DNA from: Chondrus crispus
Lineage: Eukaryota; Rhodophyta; Florideophyceae; Gigartinales; Gigartinaceae
Length of the DNA stretch: 34,355 nt
Assembly (NCBI RefSeq): GCF_000350225.1
Contig: NW_005178525.1
Coordinates: 1-34,355, forward strand
Reading direction: 5' to 3'
This document shows, one piece after another, positions 19,236 through 28,610 of this stretch; the first letter of the stretch is position 1, and each line of letters starts with the position of its first letter. The position numbers were made by a program, and so were the translations under genes. The notes beneath the pieces were generated by a model that saw only the letters and a list, made by a program, of their open reading frames with translations, ran no database searches and had not been told where the DNA came from.

Positions 19236-20476
19236 TTAAATGTTTTCCTGTAGATCTAACATAAACTCGTTAGCTTCAACACTGAGATGAGGCATATATG
19301 TTCCCGATATCTGGTTAATACCTACAAGCTGTGTACGCAAGTAAAAAAGTAACACAAGAGTGTGTAAAATTACTTTCCGTTCTCTCCTTTCTTCATAGAC
19401 CAGTCTGTCTTTGATACGTGGGAAAGAGCCTTGAAAGGCTCGCATACCCCACTCAGAAGCTTGACGGGCGGAAGTAGCTTGTCTTATTAGAAGCACGTCG
19501 TCAAAGTCGTGTGACACGGGAATGTCTTGCGATCACTTTATCGAGAACGGGTATAATCGCTTGCAAAATGCAGAATCGACAACACACCGCCCTCTACTGC
19601 GATCAAACACACACTCTCCAGTTTACTGTACACCTTTCCCCATTCAGCAATAGTAGAGTCGTGCATTGAGCCAGGAGCGTTTAAAGCACAAGCTATTATG
19701 ACGCCCGTGGTCGCAAACACGAGAACGTTTCCGACGTAATGGTCGTGTGCCCAGCCATTATAGAACATGTTTTGTATGATAGCATCTCCGGACTGTTCCA
19801 GGTATATTTTTAAGCCATCGGCAACCGCATAGACATCTGTCAGCATAGAGTGTTTAGAAGCGAATGACGCTTGGAATCCTGCAATTTCTCTGTCGCAAGG
19901 CAACCTTACAGCTGCGTTAATGTTTTGCGCAAATGCTTGAAAAACCAACCGGCGTCCATAACGAATAAACAGGGAACAAACCGACGTGGTCACCCCGAAC
20001 AGCATACAAAATACCATTTCCGAACCTCGTGTCCTGTACCAAGTTAAAGTTAAAGCCAGACATTGGCAGGCGTCCATTAAACGCGGCCTTCCACGTCGTC
20101 GCGGTCTATCCGGTATGCGTCTAATAAAACCATCCGCACTGTACGGCGAGTACACATCATATAAAGGCTTAAAAAGAGTCAACAGGTAACGGAAGGAATG
20201 ATGATCGAAACCGGTGAGAGTAATGAGCGATTTGCCGCAACCAGAGCCGTAAAGTATGGCAAACGCTGCCATTCTGGGATACTGTAGAGCTTGTCTCGTG
20301 ATCCGCCGATCGCGGCGACGGCGAGCTTGGATCGATATTTGTTGAAGAAAAGTTGCCACAGCAAGCCGACGTCGTCTCGAGATAAGGAGGAGGAGAATAT
20401 GAATGGTCATCCTGATCGATGGAAAAGGCTTTCGTTGTCGACGTGATCTCTGGACCTGTCTGCAGCCAGCAGCCAA
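19236..20476 (-). pseudogene. Harbinger DDE transposase, frameshift and stop
   Basis: The first frame, 20476 to 19538, gives about 312 codons with the first catalytic Asp in VYAVADGLKIY and the block NAPGSMHDSTIAEWGKVYSKLE. At about 19580 the register changes. In the other frame the expected VDSAF block appears, followed by TGA at 19533-19535. The same frame then continues to 19236 with RQASEWGMRAFQGSF, holding the catalytic Glu, and VGINQISGTY near the end. This is the standard order of the DDE_Tnp_4/Harbinger nuclease. The N terminus before about 20280 is Arg-rich and its true start is uncertain. It converges with the Myb-like gene. Confidence 0.8.
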
Positions 20477-20635
20477 GAGTTGTCTGCAGACATGTGTCGA
20501 CTTCGAATCATTGCAATAATTCCCTTAGTTTTGCGCCATTTGGGCAGCGAGATTTTGTGCACGCAATAATAAAATGTTATTTCCGGGGTCACTCTCATTT
20601 TGTGCATGCACATAGTAATAATAATAATAACATCT

Positions 20636-20658
20636 TTTTGTGTTTTCAGGTTTGACCC
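20636..20658 (-). repeat. Harbinger right terminal inverted repeat with ATT target duplication
   Basis: Ends CAGGTTTGACCC, followed by ATT. Exact reverse complement of 17803-17825. Confidence 0.92.
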
Positions 20659-20661
20659 ATT

Positions 20662-21638
20662 ATGAAACAAACCGAAATTTAGCGTTTTCACCCATTCCTG
20701 CTCGAGAAACCAGTTTCAATACAAGACTAAGGTTAGTTGTTGTTTTGTGGTGACGAACCCTGAGCTTTTGCTGCAGAGTCGACCTCCTTTATTCTCATGA
20801 TTCTACTGTAGAGTGTCCTGGACAACGTTAGAGAAAGAGCTGATGGCTATGGTAAAACCTGCCTATTCGGATCCGCGCTCGAGAGCGTTGCCACTCAGGA
20901 TACCCTACTGTATTGTACTTCACTCAGGAAATTACACAGGGAAATATTTGCTGCGTAGTTCCATTTCGGACCGCCTAAAACGTATCGATAGAGTAGCGCT
21001 TGCTACTTTCAATCTTCTTCTACCAAACGGAATTGATCCGCATTGACGCGAATAAACAAGATGGATGCAGCTGTGTCCTGCACAGTTGAAGAGTCTACTC
21101 CGACAACCAGGCGCGATTCACAACAGCGCCACAGCAGATTCATTACAGTACATACATCTAGATATCGCACCCCCGTGCCAATTTCCCAAATAGTGCGATA
21201 TTAGAGAGTTTTTGAAGCCGAAGTGGTGACTAAAAAATCGTTGTTTCGCACACGTGGCAGGACAGCTGTTCTTTATAGCGAAAACCTTCTTGCGTTCCAT
21301 AGTCACAAGTCGCAATATCAATTAAAATAGCGAATTTAAAAAGGACGCCATATCGAAGGGTATCTTTCACCTCCTGTTCACCTTTCGTTCCCCCGCCAAA
21401 AATTGCATATACCTCTCGAGGTAGAGGTAGAGGTAGAGGTACCCTTCATGAAGTATTAAATATGGACAAATTATGGACAATTAACGTAATTTGCTCTGTA
21501 CGACTCAACTTGGCATGTGCAGTAACAGGTAGTAGATTGGCGAGAAAACAAAACACAAAGGTACTTCAAAAGACAGTGATACTCCCCCAAAATAACGTCA
21601 TCGCGCCACTCTCGACACTATCACACCCCACGTTTATC
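20662..21638. other. Spacer, probably 5' flank of the pogo-like gene
   Basis: About 980 bases with no recognised gene. The short frame at 20813-21046 has no recognisable domain. At 21417-21440 GAGGTA is repeated four times, preceded by a near-palindrome TACCTCTCGAGG. The remainder is AT-rich and featureless. Confidence 0.45.
21417..21440 (+). repeat. (GAGGTA)x4 microsatellite
   Basis: Four perfect tandem copies of a hexamer, directly visible. Confidence 0.9.
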
Positions 21639-21994
21639 ATGCCGTATTCCCTTCGACGGCAAAGAAGTTTGCAGCGCTCTCGAAAGGAGCATTATGAGAC
21701 AGTTTCAAAGTTTCGAAAGAAGGCCTACGACCTGCTCTGCAACACGAATCTGTCCATTCGCAAGGTTGGAGAAAAAAGTGGAGTTAAAAAGGGCATCGTC
21801 GAAAATATCAGAAAGGCCCTTTTGACAAAAGACGACTGAAGCATGGACAAACTGTTGAGCGAACACTGCCGCCCCGGAGCCCGGACGGTTTTGTCCAGTG
21901 AAGAGGAAGACATGGTCCTCAGGCGTGCTATTTTTGCAGCTCAAAGAAGATTTGCTTGCACCACAGAAAACTTTAAGTATCAGATGGGGCGAAT
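21639..21994 (+). pseudogene. Pogo/CENP-B-like transposase, N-terminal part, split by copia
   Basis: ATG at 21639. Residues 1-66 hold a basic stretch and a psq-type helix-turn-helix (YDLLCNTNLSIRKVGEKSGV). An in-frame TGA at 21837-21839 follows. The same register then gives the start of a CENP-B-type second HTH (VLSSEEEDMVLRRAIFAAQRR). The frame is cut at 21994 by the copia LTR. It resumes in register at 29880 beyond the element if the 5-bp duplication is counted once. The catalytic domain is absent from the window because gypsy-2 cuts the gene again at 30002. Confidence 0.7.
21990..21994 (+). other. Copia target-site duplication, left copy (CGAAT)
   Basis: CGAAT immediately before the 5' LTR. 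Identical CGAAT follows the 3' LTR at 29875-29879. Confidence 0.93.
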
Positions 21995-23257
21995 TATTGA
22001 AAATGTGCGACCACATGCTGTTATCTGGAAAGTGCAAAATCGGGTGACACGTGTACATGACTCGACGGTCCGGACCCTCACCCCATATCACGATATGACA
22101 CGTGTAAAATCCCAGATTTTGGGGTTCCGGGGACGAAAGTGGCCTCTCGGAGGGTCATGCAAATTTGCATAGTTTTGCCAAGTGGAACCTTGGCCCGTAG
22201 CACTATAGACTACACAGGAAATACTGCAATTCTATTGGCCCTCAGGTCTAATGCTGCAAATCTATTGGTCGAGCGTTGTCCACGTGTGCGTCATTGGCCT
22301 TGTGATGTACTTTAAATGGCCTGTATATGCCATAATTTCGTTGTTTTGGGGGTTTCAAGTGGTTTGTCATGGTTGTAATGGGTAATTGCATGGGGCCCCC
22401 GGGCGGGACACATGTATCCCGTGTACACATGTACACGTCGCCAGGTGGATTCGTGTACGTACACATGTACACGCATCCAGGTGTATGCACATGAGGGTTT
22501 ACAGTTTTACAGTGTCAGACTGTTTGCGATCCTGCGCGTGTCCGAGTACAGTACATGTGAATCAAAAGTACAACAAGTACTTCTCGCGAGAGGAATACAG
22601 TTGTGCGATTATTCTGTGTACGCGTCACGCTGTATGCGAGTCTTGCGTGAGCACGCGCCGTTGCACTGTGCTCTCGTCATGGTGCGCCGTTGGATGCAAG
22701 TTCATGACAGTACTCGTGTGATTTACATGTATTCTCATGTGAGTTGTGTAGAAAGTCTGGATGCACATTGTTATAACTTGCCATAATTATCTGACAGTGC
22801 TTGGCGAAATTAGTAAGGTGAGAAACAAGGATACGTATGGCGATTGTGATATGAAAGACGTTTGCGTTGTTGGAAATAGACAAGTGCCAAGTTGTTCGTT
22901 GCACAACAATGAAGTCTGGCATGACTGGAGGCAGATTAGTAAGGTGTGAAACAGTTGCATGCATAGGGCCATGGTTTACAGTCATTTGGAATGTGTAGAA
23001 ATAGTTGTGAGCTAATAGTTACGAATCGATTCGTAAGGTGGAAATCGAACAGTATGGTCGGGCCACAAGAGGACCGCGCTTGGTCGCGCATAGTAGAGTA
23101 TGGTTTACTGGGAGTCGGAGTAGAGCGATAGTGTAGCACTCCAAATGTATAAGTATTGCAGGAAAACGGCTTCAAAGTAAACCTCGGCACCAACTCCTTC
23201 ACTCACACACATCAACCTGCCTTCCTTCTTTCCCTTGCCCCTCCGAACCTACCATTA
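21995..23257 (+). repeat. Copia 5' LTR (1263 bp)
   Basis: Begins TATTGAAAATGTG and ends CCTACCATTA. It aligns end to end with 28611-29874. About 12 differences fall in the first 140 bases and about 5 in the remaining 1120. Inside are repeats of TGACACGTGTA (about 22046 and 22096) and of GTACACATGTACACG (22423-22437 and 22459-22473). Short open frames within the LTR recur in both copies only because the LTR is duplicated. Confidence 0.95.
22234..22330 (+). promoter_or_regulatory. Putative LTR promoter (ATTGG boxes, CACGTG, TTTAAA)
   Basis: Three ATTGG (inverted CCAAT) boxes at about 22234, 22264 and 22293, a CACGTG at 22281-22286, then TTTAAA at 22311-22316 and TATATG at about 22324. The arrangement fits a U3 promoter. 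The same set occurs in the 3' LTR near 28850-28945. Confidence 0.45.
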
Positions 23258-23272
23258 GGTTATGGGCCCAGT
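23258..23272 (+). promoter_or_regulatory. Copia primer-binding site, half-tRNA-iMet type
   Basis: GGTTATGGGCCCAGT begins directly at the LTR end. It is complementary to CTGGGCCCATAACC, the anticodon arm of eukaryotic initiator tRNA-Met, not to a tRNA 3' CCA end. Drosophila copia and related elements are known to prime from such a cleaved tRNA-iMet fragment. Confidence 0.85.
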
Positions 23273-23634
23273 CCCTCGCTGTCGTTTCACTGCATGAGTC
23301 TGTCGTTCTCGTTCCGTTGTTTCTGCCGTCGTTGTCGCTGTCGTTTTCGCTGCCGTTTCTCGTCGTTCTTTCCGCTGGTCTTCTGGCTGTCGTTGTCGCT
23401 CTCGTTCTTGCCGTCGTTCTTGGTTTTGGTTTTCGCTGCTGCTGTCGTTCTTGCTCTGTTGTGTGAATTGGTTTTGGTCATCGCCCCCGCTGTCTTCGTC
23501 GTCTTCGTTCTTGGTTTGGCTTTTGTTCTTGCTGTGGTTCTTGCTGCTGTCTCTGTCTTTGGTCTTCGTCTTCGTTTCCGCTCCCGCTACCGCCGTCGTC
23601 GTCAATCTCGCATTTGGTTTTTCTTCGTTCTCTC
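23273..23634 (+). other. A-poor leader of the copia element
   Basis: About 360 bases almost without A, dominated by GTCGTT, CTCGTT and CTTGGTTTTGG-like words. Frames across it are compositional artefacts (Leu/Val/Phe-rich on plus, Gln/Glu/Lys/Arg-rich on minus). No coding call is made. It may be an unstructured leader or packaging region. Confidence 0.7.
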
Positions 23635-24305
23635 ATGCAAAGTAAGTTTTGAGTTTCTTTCCATTTCCTACACATCTAAGTGATTGTCTTTGCACGTTTT
23701 GGTGGTTCTTAAGAGCAATAATTCCAAAATCTGTTACTGACGATTATCTTCATATTCCTTATTGTGAATACCTGTTTTACGGGGTTGTGTTAGATCTGGA
23801 ATTAGTACCGGTGCGCTCTGCGCCTGGGAAGCTGGTCACCGGTCGAACGCTTCGGACATCGGAGGTCGTATCCGTTGAGGTGCTTGAGCCTGAGGATCAA
23901 CCTTCACCTCGGCTCGCGCTTCCGGGTCCGTCCTCGAGTTGCGCACTTTATAGGATTCCTCGTATTCCGCGCTCTGTTCCCGCACCAATAAAGAGAACTA
24001 CGCATCGACTTTCTGCTCGGAAAGCGGCTGTTCTCGCGGATAAAGAGTTTAAGCGTGAGCGCAAGAGGAATCGTAAGGTGTGCCCGCGGTATAAGCGGTA
24101 TTGTAAAGTGTGCGGCGTTAGTGGCAATAGTGCGAAGGCCTTTTACAACCACATTCAGTCTAGGTCTCATCGCATTCAAGTTGCCAACGCTAAGGAGACT
24201 CCGCGTTGTATCCCTTGCAATCGCGTCTTTGAGTCTCACGGGCACCTGAAGTGCCACGAGAACGGTGCAGCACACTTAAAGGTAGTTTGTGAACAGAATA
24301 GTTAG
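23635..24305 (+). CDS. Two-zinc-finger protein ORF upstream of copia gag, probably spliced
   Basis: The open frame covering 23649-24305 contains no ATG, only TTG. An ATG at 23635-23637 is followed by a consensus donor GTAAGT at 23642. An acceptor ...GTGTTAG at 23793 would remove 152 bases and join in register, giving about 172 codons. The product has a Pro-rich acidic N-terminal part, a strongly basic run (KEFKRERKRNRK), and two fingers: CKVCGVSGNSAKAFYNHIQS, with a second His after RSH, and CIPCNRVFESHGHLKCHE, ending AAH. Spacing CX2CX12-14HX5H is the matrin/U1-like C2H2 type that binds double-stranded or structured RNA or DNA. It stops at TAG 24303-24305, 172 bases before gag. Extra ORFs before gag are unusual in copia elements. 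It could be an acquired host gene or an element regulator. Confidence 0.6.
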
Positions 24306-24477
24306 GGATTTCATCCAAATAAATTCACATATCTGTTCGCAAATTTCTCCTAGTGCAACTTCATAGTAATCATATCGAATTTCTTAGACGGGTGGGCTTG
24401 CCATTGTGTTGACTATCGGTTAACGGCTTGGGATCCCCGAACGGATTTTCGAATACTTGAAGTTTATTTGCACTAAA

Positions 24478-25134
24478 ATGGAAGATCAAGGAGGAGGAAG
24501 ATCCATCAGAATCGACAAACTGACGGACTCCAACTTCTACGTGTGGAAGCAGAAAATACAACTTCTGCTTGCTCTACGTGATGTTGACCAATACATCGTT
24601 GAGGGAAGAGTTCCAAGTGAGGAACGCGCGGAAGAGCGTAAGAAGTGGATCAGAGGTGACAGTAAAGCTAAAGCACTGATTGGTCTCTCCCTATCAGATG
24701 AGCATCTTGAGCATGTACGTGATGTTGATACTGCTCATGAGATGTGGGAAGCTATTGTCAACGTGTTTGAGAGGCACACTTTGCTGAACAAACTAGCTGC
24801 ACGTCGTGAGTTCTACACTGTGAAGATGCTTTCCGGTGAAAAGGTGCTTGCATACATCAATCGTGTCAAGCAGCTGGCAGCCATCCTCAAGTCAATGAGC
24901 GTAAACATCGATGACAAGGAGATGGCCATGGCAGTGCTCAACGGTCTGCCTGCCCGTTTCGAGGCTCTCATCGTTGCACTTGATGCTCTCGGTAATGAGG
25001 AAAAGATATTCAGTTTGGACTTTGTGAAAAGTCGTCTGCTGCAGGAAGAGCAACGAGCAAACATGAAGTCTAGCTCCTCACAGACATCGGCTCTGGTTAA
25101 TCGTGCCCCGAACAATCGGGACATAAACGATTAA
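24478..25134 (+). CDS. gag: Copia Gag (capsid part)
   Basis: The start is chosen at ATG 24478 in the good context AAAATGG, because the upstream extension has only TTG. 218 codons. The copia-type Gag fold is evident: RIDKLTDSNFYVWKQKIQLL near the start, then DTAHEMWEAIVNVFERHTLL, SGEKVLAYINRVKQLAAIL, and VLNGLPARFEALIVALDAL. It ends at TAA 25132-25134. The very next codons, in the same register, encode the zinc knuckle CTNCGHTGHTATRC and run on into pol without another stop. Gag and Pol are therefore one frame separated by a single stop, either a recent mutation or readthrough. Confidence 0.92.
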   Translation: MEDQGGGRSIRIDKLTDSNFYVWKQKIQLLLALRDVDQYIVEGRVPSEERAEERKKWIRGDSKAKALIGLSLSDEHLEHVRDVDTAHEMWEAIVNVFERHTLLNKLAARREFYTVKMLSGEKVLAYINRVKQLAAILKSMSVNIDDKEMAMAVLNGLPARFEALIVALDALGNEEKIFSLDFVKSRLLQEEQRANMKSSSSQTSALVNRAPNNRDIND

Positions 25135-28100
25135 AAATGCACGAACTGCGGTCATACAGGCCATACGGCAACCCGCTGCTGGGGAAAGGATTTGAATGGG
25201 CGTCGCCCGGCTCCTCCTAGCGGATATAAACCGTGTATGTCTCAGCGGAAACAATCTGCATTTGTCACACAGAAACCTGATCCCGACATGGTTGTAAACA
25301 GCGTCGACTTCACATGTCTGATGTCGAAAGCTTCGCACACGAACGATATGGAGATGTTGCCTTCGTGGCTTGTAGATTCAGCTTGTACAGCTCATATTAC
25401 ATATGACCGATCTCTGTTTGCAACGTATGAGCCACTTGAATCCGCCTCTGTTCAGATGGGAACCAAGGCTAGTGCAAAGGTTGCCGGCCGTGGTGACGTT
25501 CACTTGAAGTTAAATGTGAATGGCCGCATCGAACCGTGCAAGTTGACGGATGTATTGCACGTTCCGGACTTTGCGTTCTCTCTGCTCTCTGTCAGTCGAA
25601 TGACTGAACTTGGACTAAAAGTTGGGTTCGAAAATGGAAAATGCATGATCAGACGAGGCTCAACTGTAGTGGCGACTGCGACATTGGTTGGAGAACTTTA
25701 CGTTCTCGACATCGTCAGTGACATCGGATCTGCACATGCTGCCACCCTGCAAACGTGGCATGAGCGCTTTGCACATGTGCATTCTCAAGGTATTGCTTCG
25801 ATGATTCGTGACAATATGGTAAGTGGAGTCAAACTACTTGGTAATGAGGCTAACAAAATCAACAATACTGACAATGATTGCATCTCTGAAAAATGTTCTG
25901 CGTGCGTCTACGGCAAAGCCACTCGATCTGTGATCCCAAAAGAGCGGTCCTCGAGGCGGGCATACTTCTGTCTAGACTTAGTTCACTCTGATGTTTGTGG
26001 CCCCTTAGAGGTGCAGCCCATTGGTGGTGCCAAGTACTTTATTACCTTCATAGATGATCACTCAAACTGGTCAGTAGTGTACCCTATGCACCATAAATCA
26101 GAAGCATTTGAACGATACAAAATGTTTGCACAACTTGCTCAGACTCACACTGGTCGCAAGATCAAAGTGCTTCGCACCGATCGAGGTGGTGAGTATCTGT
26201 CCACGGAGTTTAAGTCTTTTCTGATTGCAAATGGTACTCAGCATCAAATGACGACCGCGTACACACCGGAGCAAAATGGCGTCGCCGAACGACTGAACAG
26301 AACTTTGGTAAACTTGGTGCGCTCCATGCTAGCGCACAAGAAAGTTACAAAGGGGTTCTGGGCAGAAGCACTTGCCAATGCAGTGTACGTTCGAAATCGA
26401 GTCACGTCACGTGCCATTCCCCCCAAGATGACCCCATATCACTTATGGATGAAATCTGTGCCAAATGTTGGTCATTTGCGTGTTTTCGGTTCAAAGTGTT
26501 GGTATACATTACCAAAACACAACATCCAGAAACTTGACGCCCGTACAAAGGAGGCAATGTTTCTAGGGTATGCTGAAAACACGAAAGCTTACAAGTTGTG
26601 GGATGGTGATTTGCACAAAGTGATCGTATCCAGAGATGTTACTTTTGACGAGTCCACGGGAGGCAAATCTGGTGAACCGATGGATACAAACGAGGAGGCT
26701 ACAACTGATGATGACACAATCAACTTGAACATCGATGAGGAAGTTGCAGAAAATGATGCAGTGGCATCAGAAGTGTCATCATCGCCGGATGAACAACGAG
26801 ACTCTGATGAATCCTCCAACTCCTCCCCAACTGCAGGGGAGGACGAAACTACCGAAACAGTTGAGCAACACGTAGTTGAGGAAGAAACTATTGATCCGCC
26901 AACTAATCTCCGTCGGTCCACTCGCATTCGCAAAACGCCTGGGGCGTGGTGGGCAGCAGCTTTGGTGACTGCTGGACTCCTTAGCCACGCCCATGTGATA
27001 ACGGAAATCCCAAACTCGTACAAGCAAGCTATGGATTCTCCAAAAGCTCGCTTTTGGCAGAAGGGCATCGACAAAGAACTTGCTTCACAACACAAAAACA
27101 AAACATGGACACTTGTTCCAAGATCTCAAGCATCAAACGTCCTGACGTTCAGGTGGGTTTTCGGAGTGAAGCAACTTCCTGACGAGTCCGGAAAATTGGT
27201 CGAAACTGCAAAGGGACGTCTTGTGGCACGAGGCTTTCAACAAGTAGAAGGCATCGATTACACTGAAACTTTCGCCCCTGTCATCAAGTTCACAACTATC
27301 CGTCTGCTGTTGGCACTGGTTGCGCACTTTGACCTTGAGCTGCATCAGATGGACGTGGTGACTGCCTTCCTCAACGGTGACCTTCACGAAGAAATCTACA
27401 TGGAGCAACCTGAAGGATGCATCGACAAAGTCAAACCTGATTCGGTGTGTAAACTTTTGAAAGCAATCTATGGTCTTAAGCAAGCCCATCGCCAATGGCA
27501 TAGTAAGATCGATGAGTTTCTGATCACTGAACTTGGTTTCAACACTACACGCAGCGACCCATGTCTTTACATTCGACGTCAAGGCAATGTCATCATGATT
27601 ATCGCGTTGTACGTGGACGATCTGCTGCTAGCTGGAAGTGACTTGGAGGCCATATTATGGATGAAAAATGAACTCAACAAACGATTCGATATGAAATACC
27701 TTGGCGAAGCGAAGACTTGTATTGGTCTAGAGATCGACCGTATACGTTCTAAACACGTCCTGACCGTCACGCAGTCGAAGTATGCCCAAGCAGTACTGAA
27801 ACGGTTCAAAATGTCGGCATGCAATCCTTGCGTTACTCCGATGGAACAGTCTCGACATGTCACAATGCAAGTGGCCGAAACTGGCACTGATGACAACCCA
27901 TGCTTTGAACCATATCGTCAGGCCATTCGATGTCTAATGTTCCTAATGGTCGGGACCCGCCCCGATATTGCGTTTGCCATTGGAAAGTTATCTCAACACT
28001 GTGCCGACCCTCACGATTCGCATTGGACAGGTGTGAAACGTGTTTTGAGATACTTGCGTGGGTCCCAGCATCTTGGAATAGTGTTTGGTAAAGATGATCT

Positions 28101-28601
28101 TGGTACGGAACTTCATGGGTATAGCGACGCAGATTGGGGTGGATGCCTTGAATCACGGAAATCAACGAGTGGGTACGTGTTCAAGCTTTGTGATGGGCCT
28201 ATCAGTTGGGCTTCCCGGAAACAAACAGTAGTTGCAAAGTCTACTTGTGAGGCAGAATACATCGCACTCAGTGAAGCATGCAAAGAGGCTGCGTGGCTTC
28301 GACGCTTCCATGCCGATGTACTTGGTGCGAATTCGGATCCAACAATTCGCGTTGGATGTGACAACGCTGGTACGATTGCGTTTGCTCAGAACGAATCTAC
28401 AAATCGTCGCAACAAGCACATTGATATTACGTATCATTTTGTTCCAGATGCGGTGCAGCGAAAACTGGTCACATTGTACCATTGTCCCACAACAGAAATG
28501 CCAGCCGATATGCTGACCAAACCACTTGGTCGCGTGCTGTTTGAAAAGTTCGTGGGCATGGTTGGGCTTTCCGAGTGCAAAGCTGCCCAAAGCATGTGAT
28601 C
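25135..28601 (+). CDS. pol: Copia nucleocapsid-Pol: protease, integrase, RT, RNase H
   Basis: It continues the gag register after the TAA: zinc knuckle CTNCGHTGHTATRC, then protease LVDSACTAH (residue about 62 counted from 25192; DSA rather than the commoner DSG). Integrase has a pre-integrase finger (TWHERFAH, CSACVYGK) and catalytic D267, D330 and E366 (DVCGPL, LRTDRGGEY, QNGVAE), a DD35E spacing. An acidic linker follows, ending RRSTRIRKTPGAWW. RT contains WVFGVKQL, GRLVARGFQQ and catalytic YVDD at about 27610. RNase H has YSDADWGG, SKSTSGYVF-like RKSTSGYVF, EAEYIAL and MLTKPL. The stop is TGA at 28597-28599. The integrase-before-RT order defines Ty1/copia. There is no internal stop, so it is apparently intact. 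Confidence 0.95.
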
Positions 28602-28610
28602 GAGGGGAGG
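28602..28610 (+). promoter_or_regulatory. Copia polypurine tract
   Basis: GAGGGGAGG directly abuts the 3' LTR and follows the pol stop by two bases. It is the expected plus-strand primer. Confidence 0.88.

Larger units (their letters stand above)
17803..20658. mobile_element. PIF/Harbinger DNA transposon
   Basis: Perfect 23-bp inverted repeats at 17803-17825 and 20636-20658, both flanked on the outside by ATT (17800-17802 and 20659-20661), a 3-bp target duplication as expected for PIF/Harbinger. It carries the two genes typical of the superfamily, a Myb/SANT-like protein and a DDE transposase, arranged tail to tail. Both genes carry stops, so the copy is defective, although the ends are intact and could be mobilised in trans. 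Confidence 0.9.

Noticed and set aside
22248..22985. Several 60-124-codon frames in the copia LTR, repeated at 28865-29602
   Set aside because: They recur only because the LTR is duplicated. None has a recognisable domain.
23156..23683. 175-codon hydrophobic frame and 116-codon charged minus-strand frame across the copia leader
   Set aside because: Both simply translate the A-poor repetitive tract and cross the LTR border. Composition, not protein conservation, explains their openness.
13519..25134. Variant genetic code in the host
   Set aside because: TAA, TAG and TGA all occur both inside broken frames and as clean ends of intact ones, so no single reassignment explains the data.
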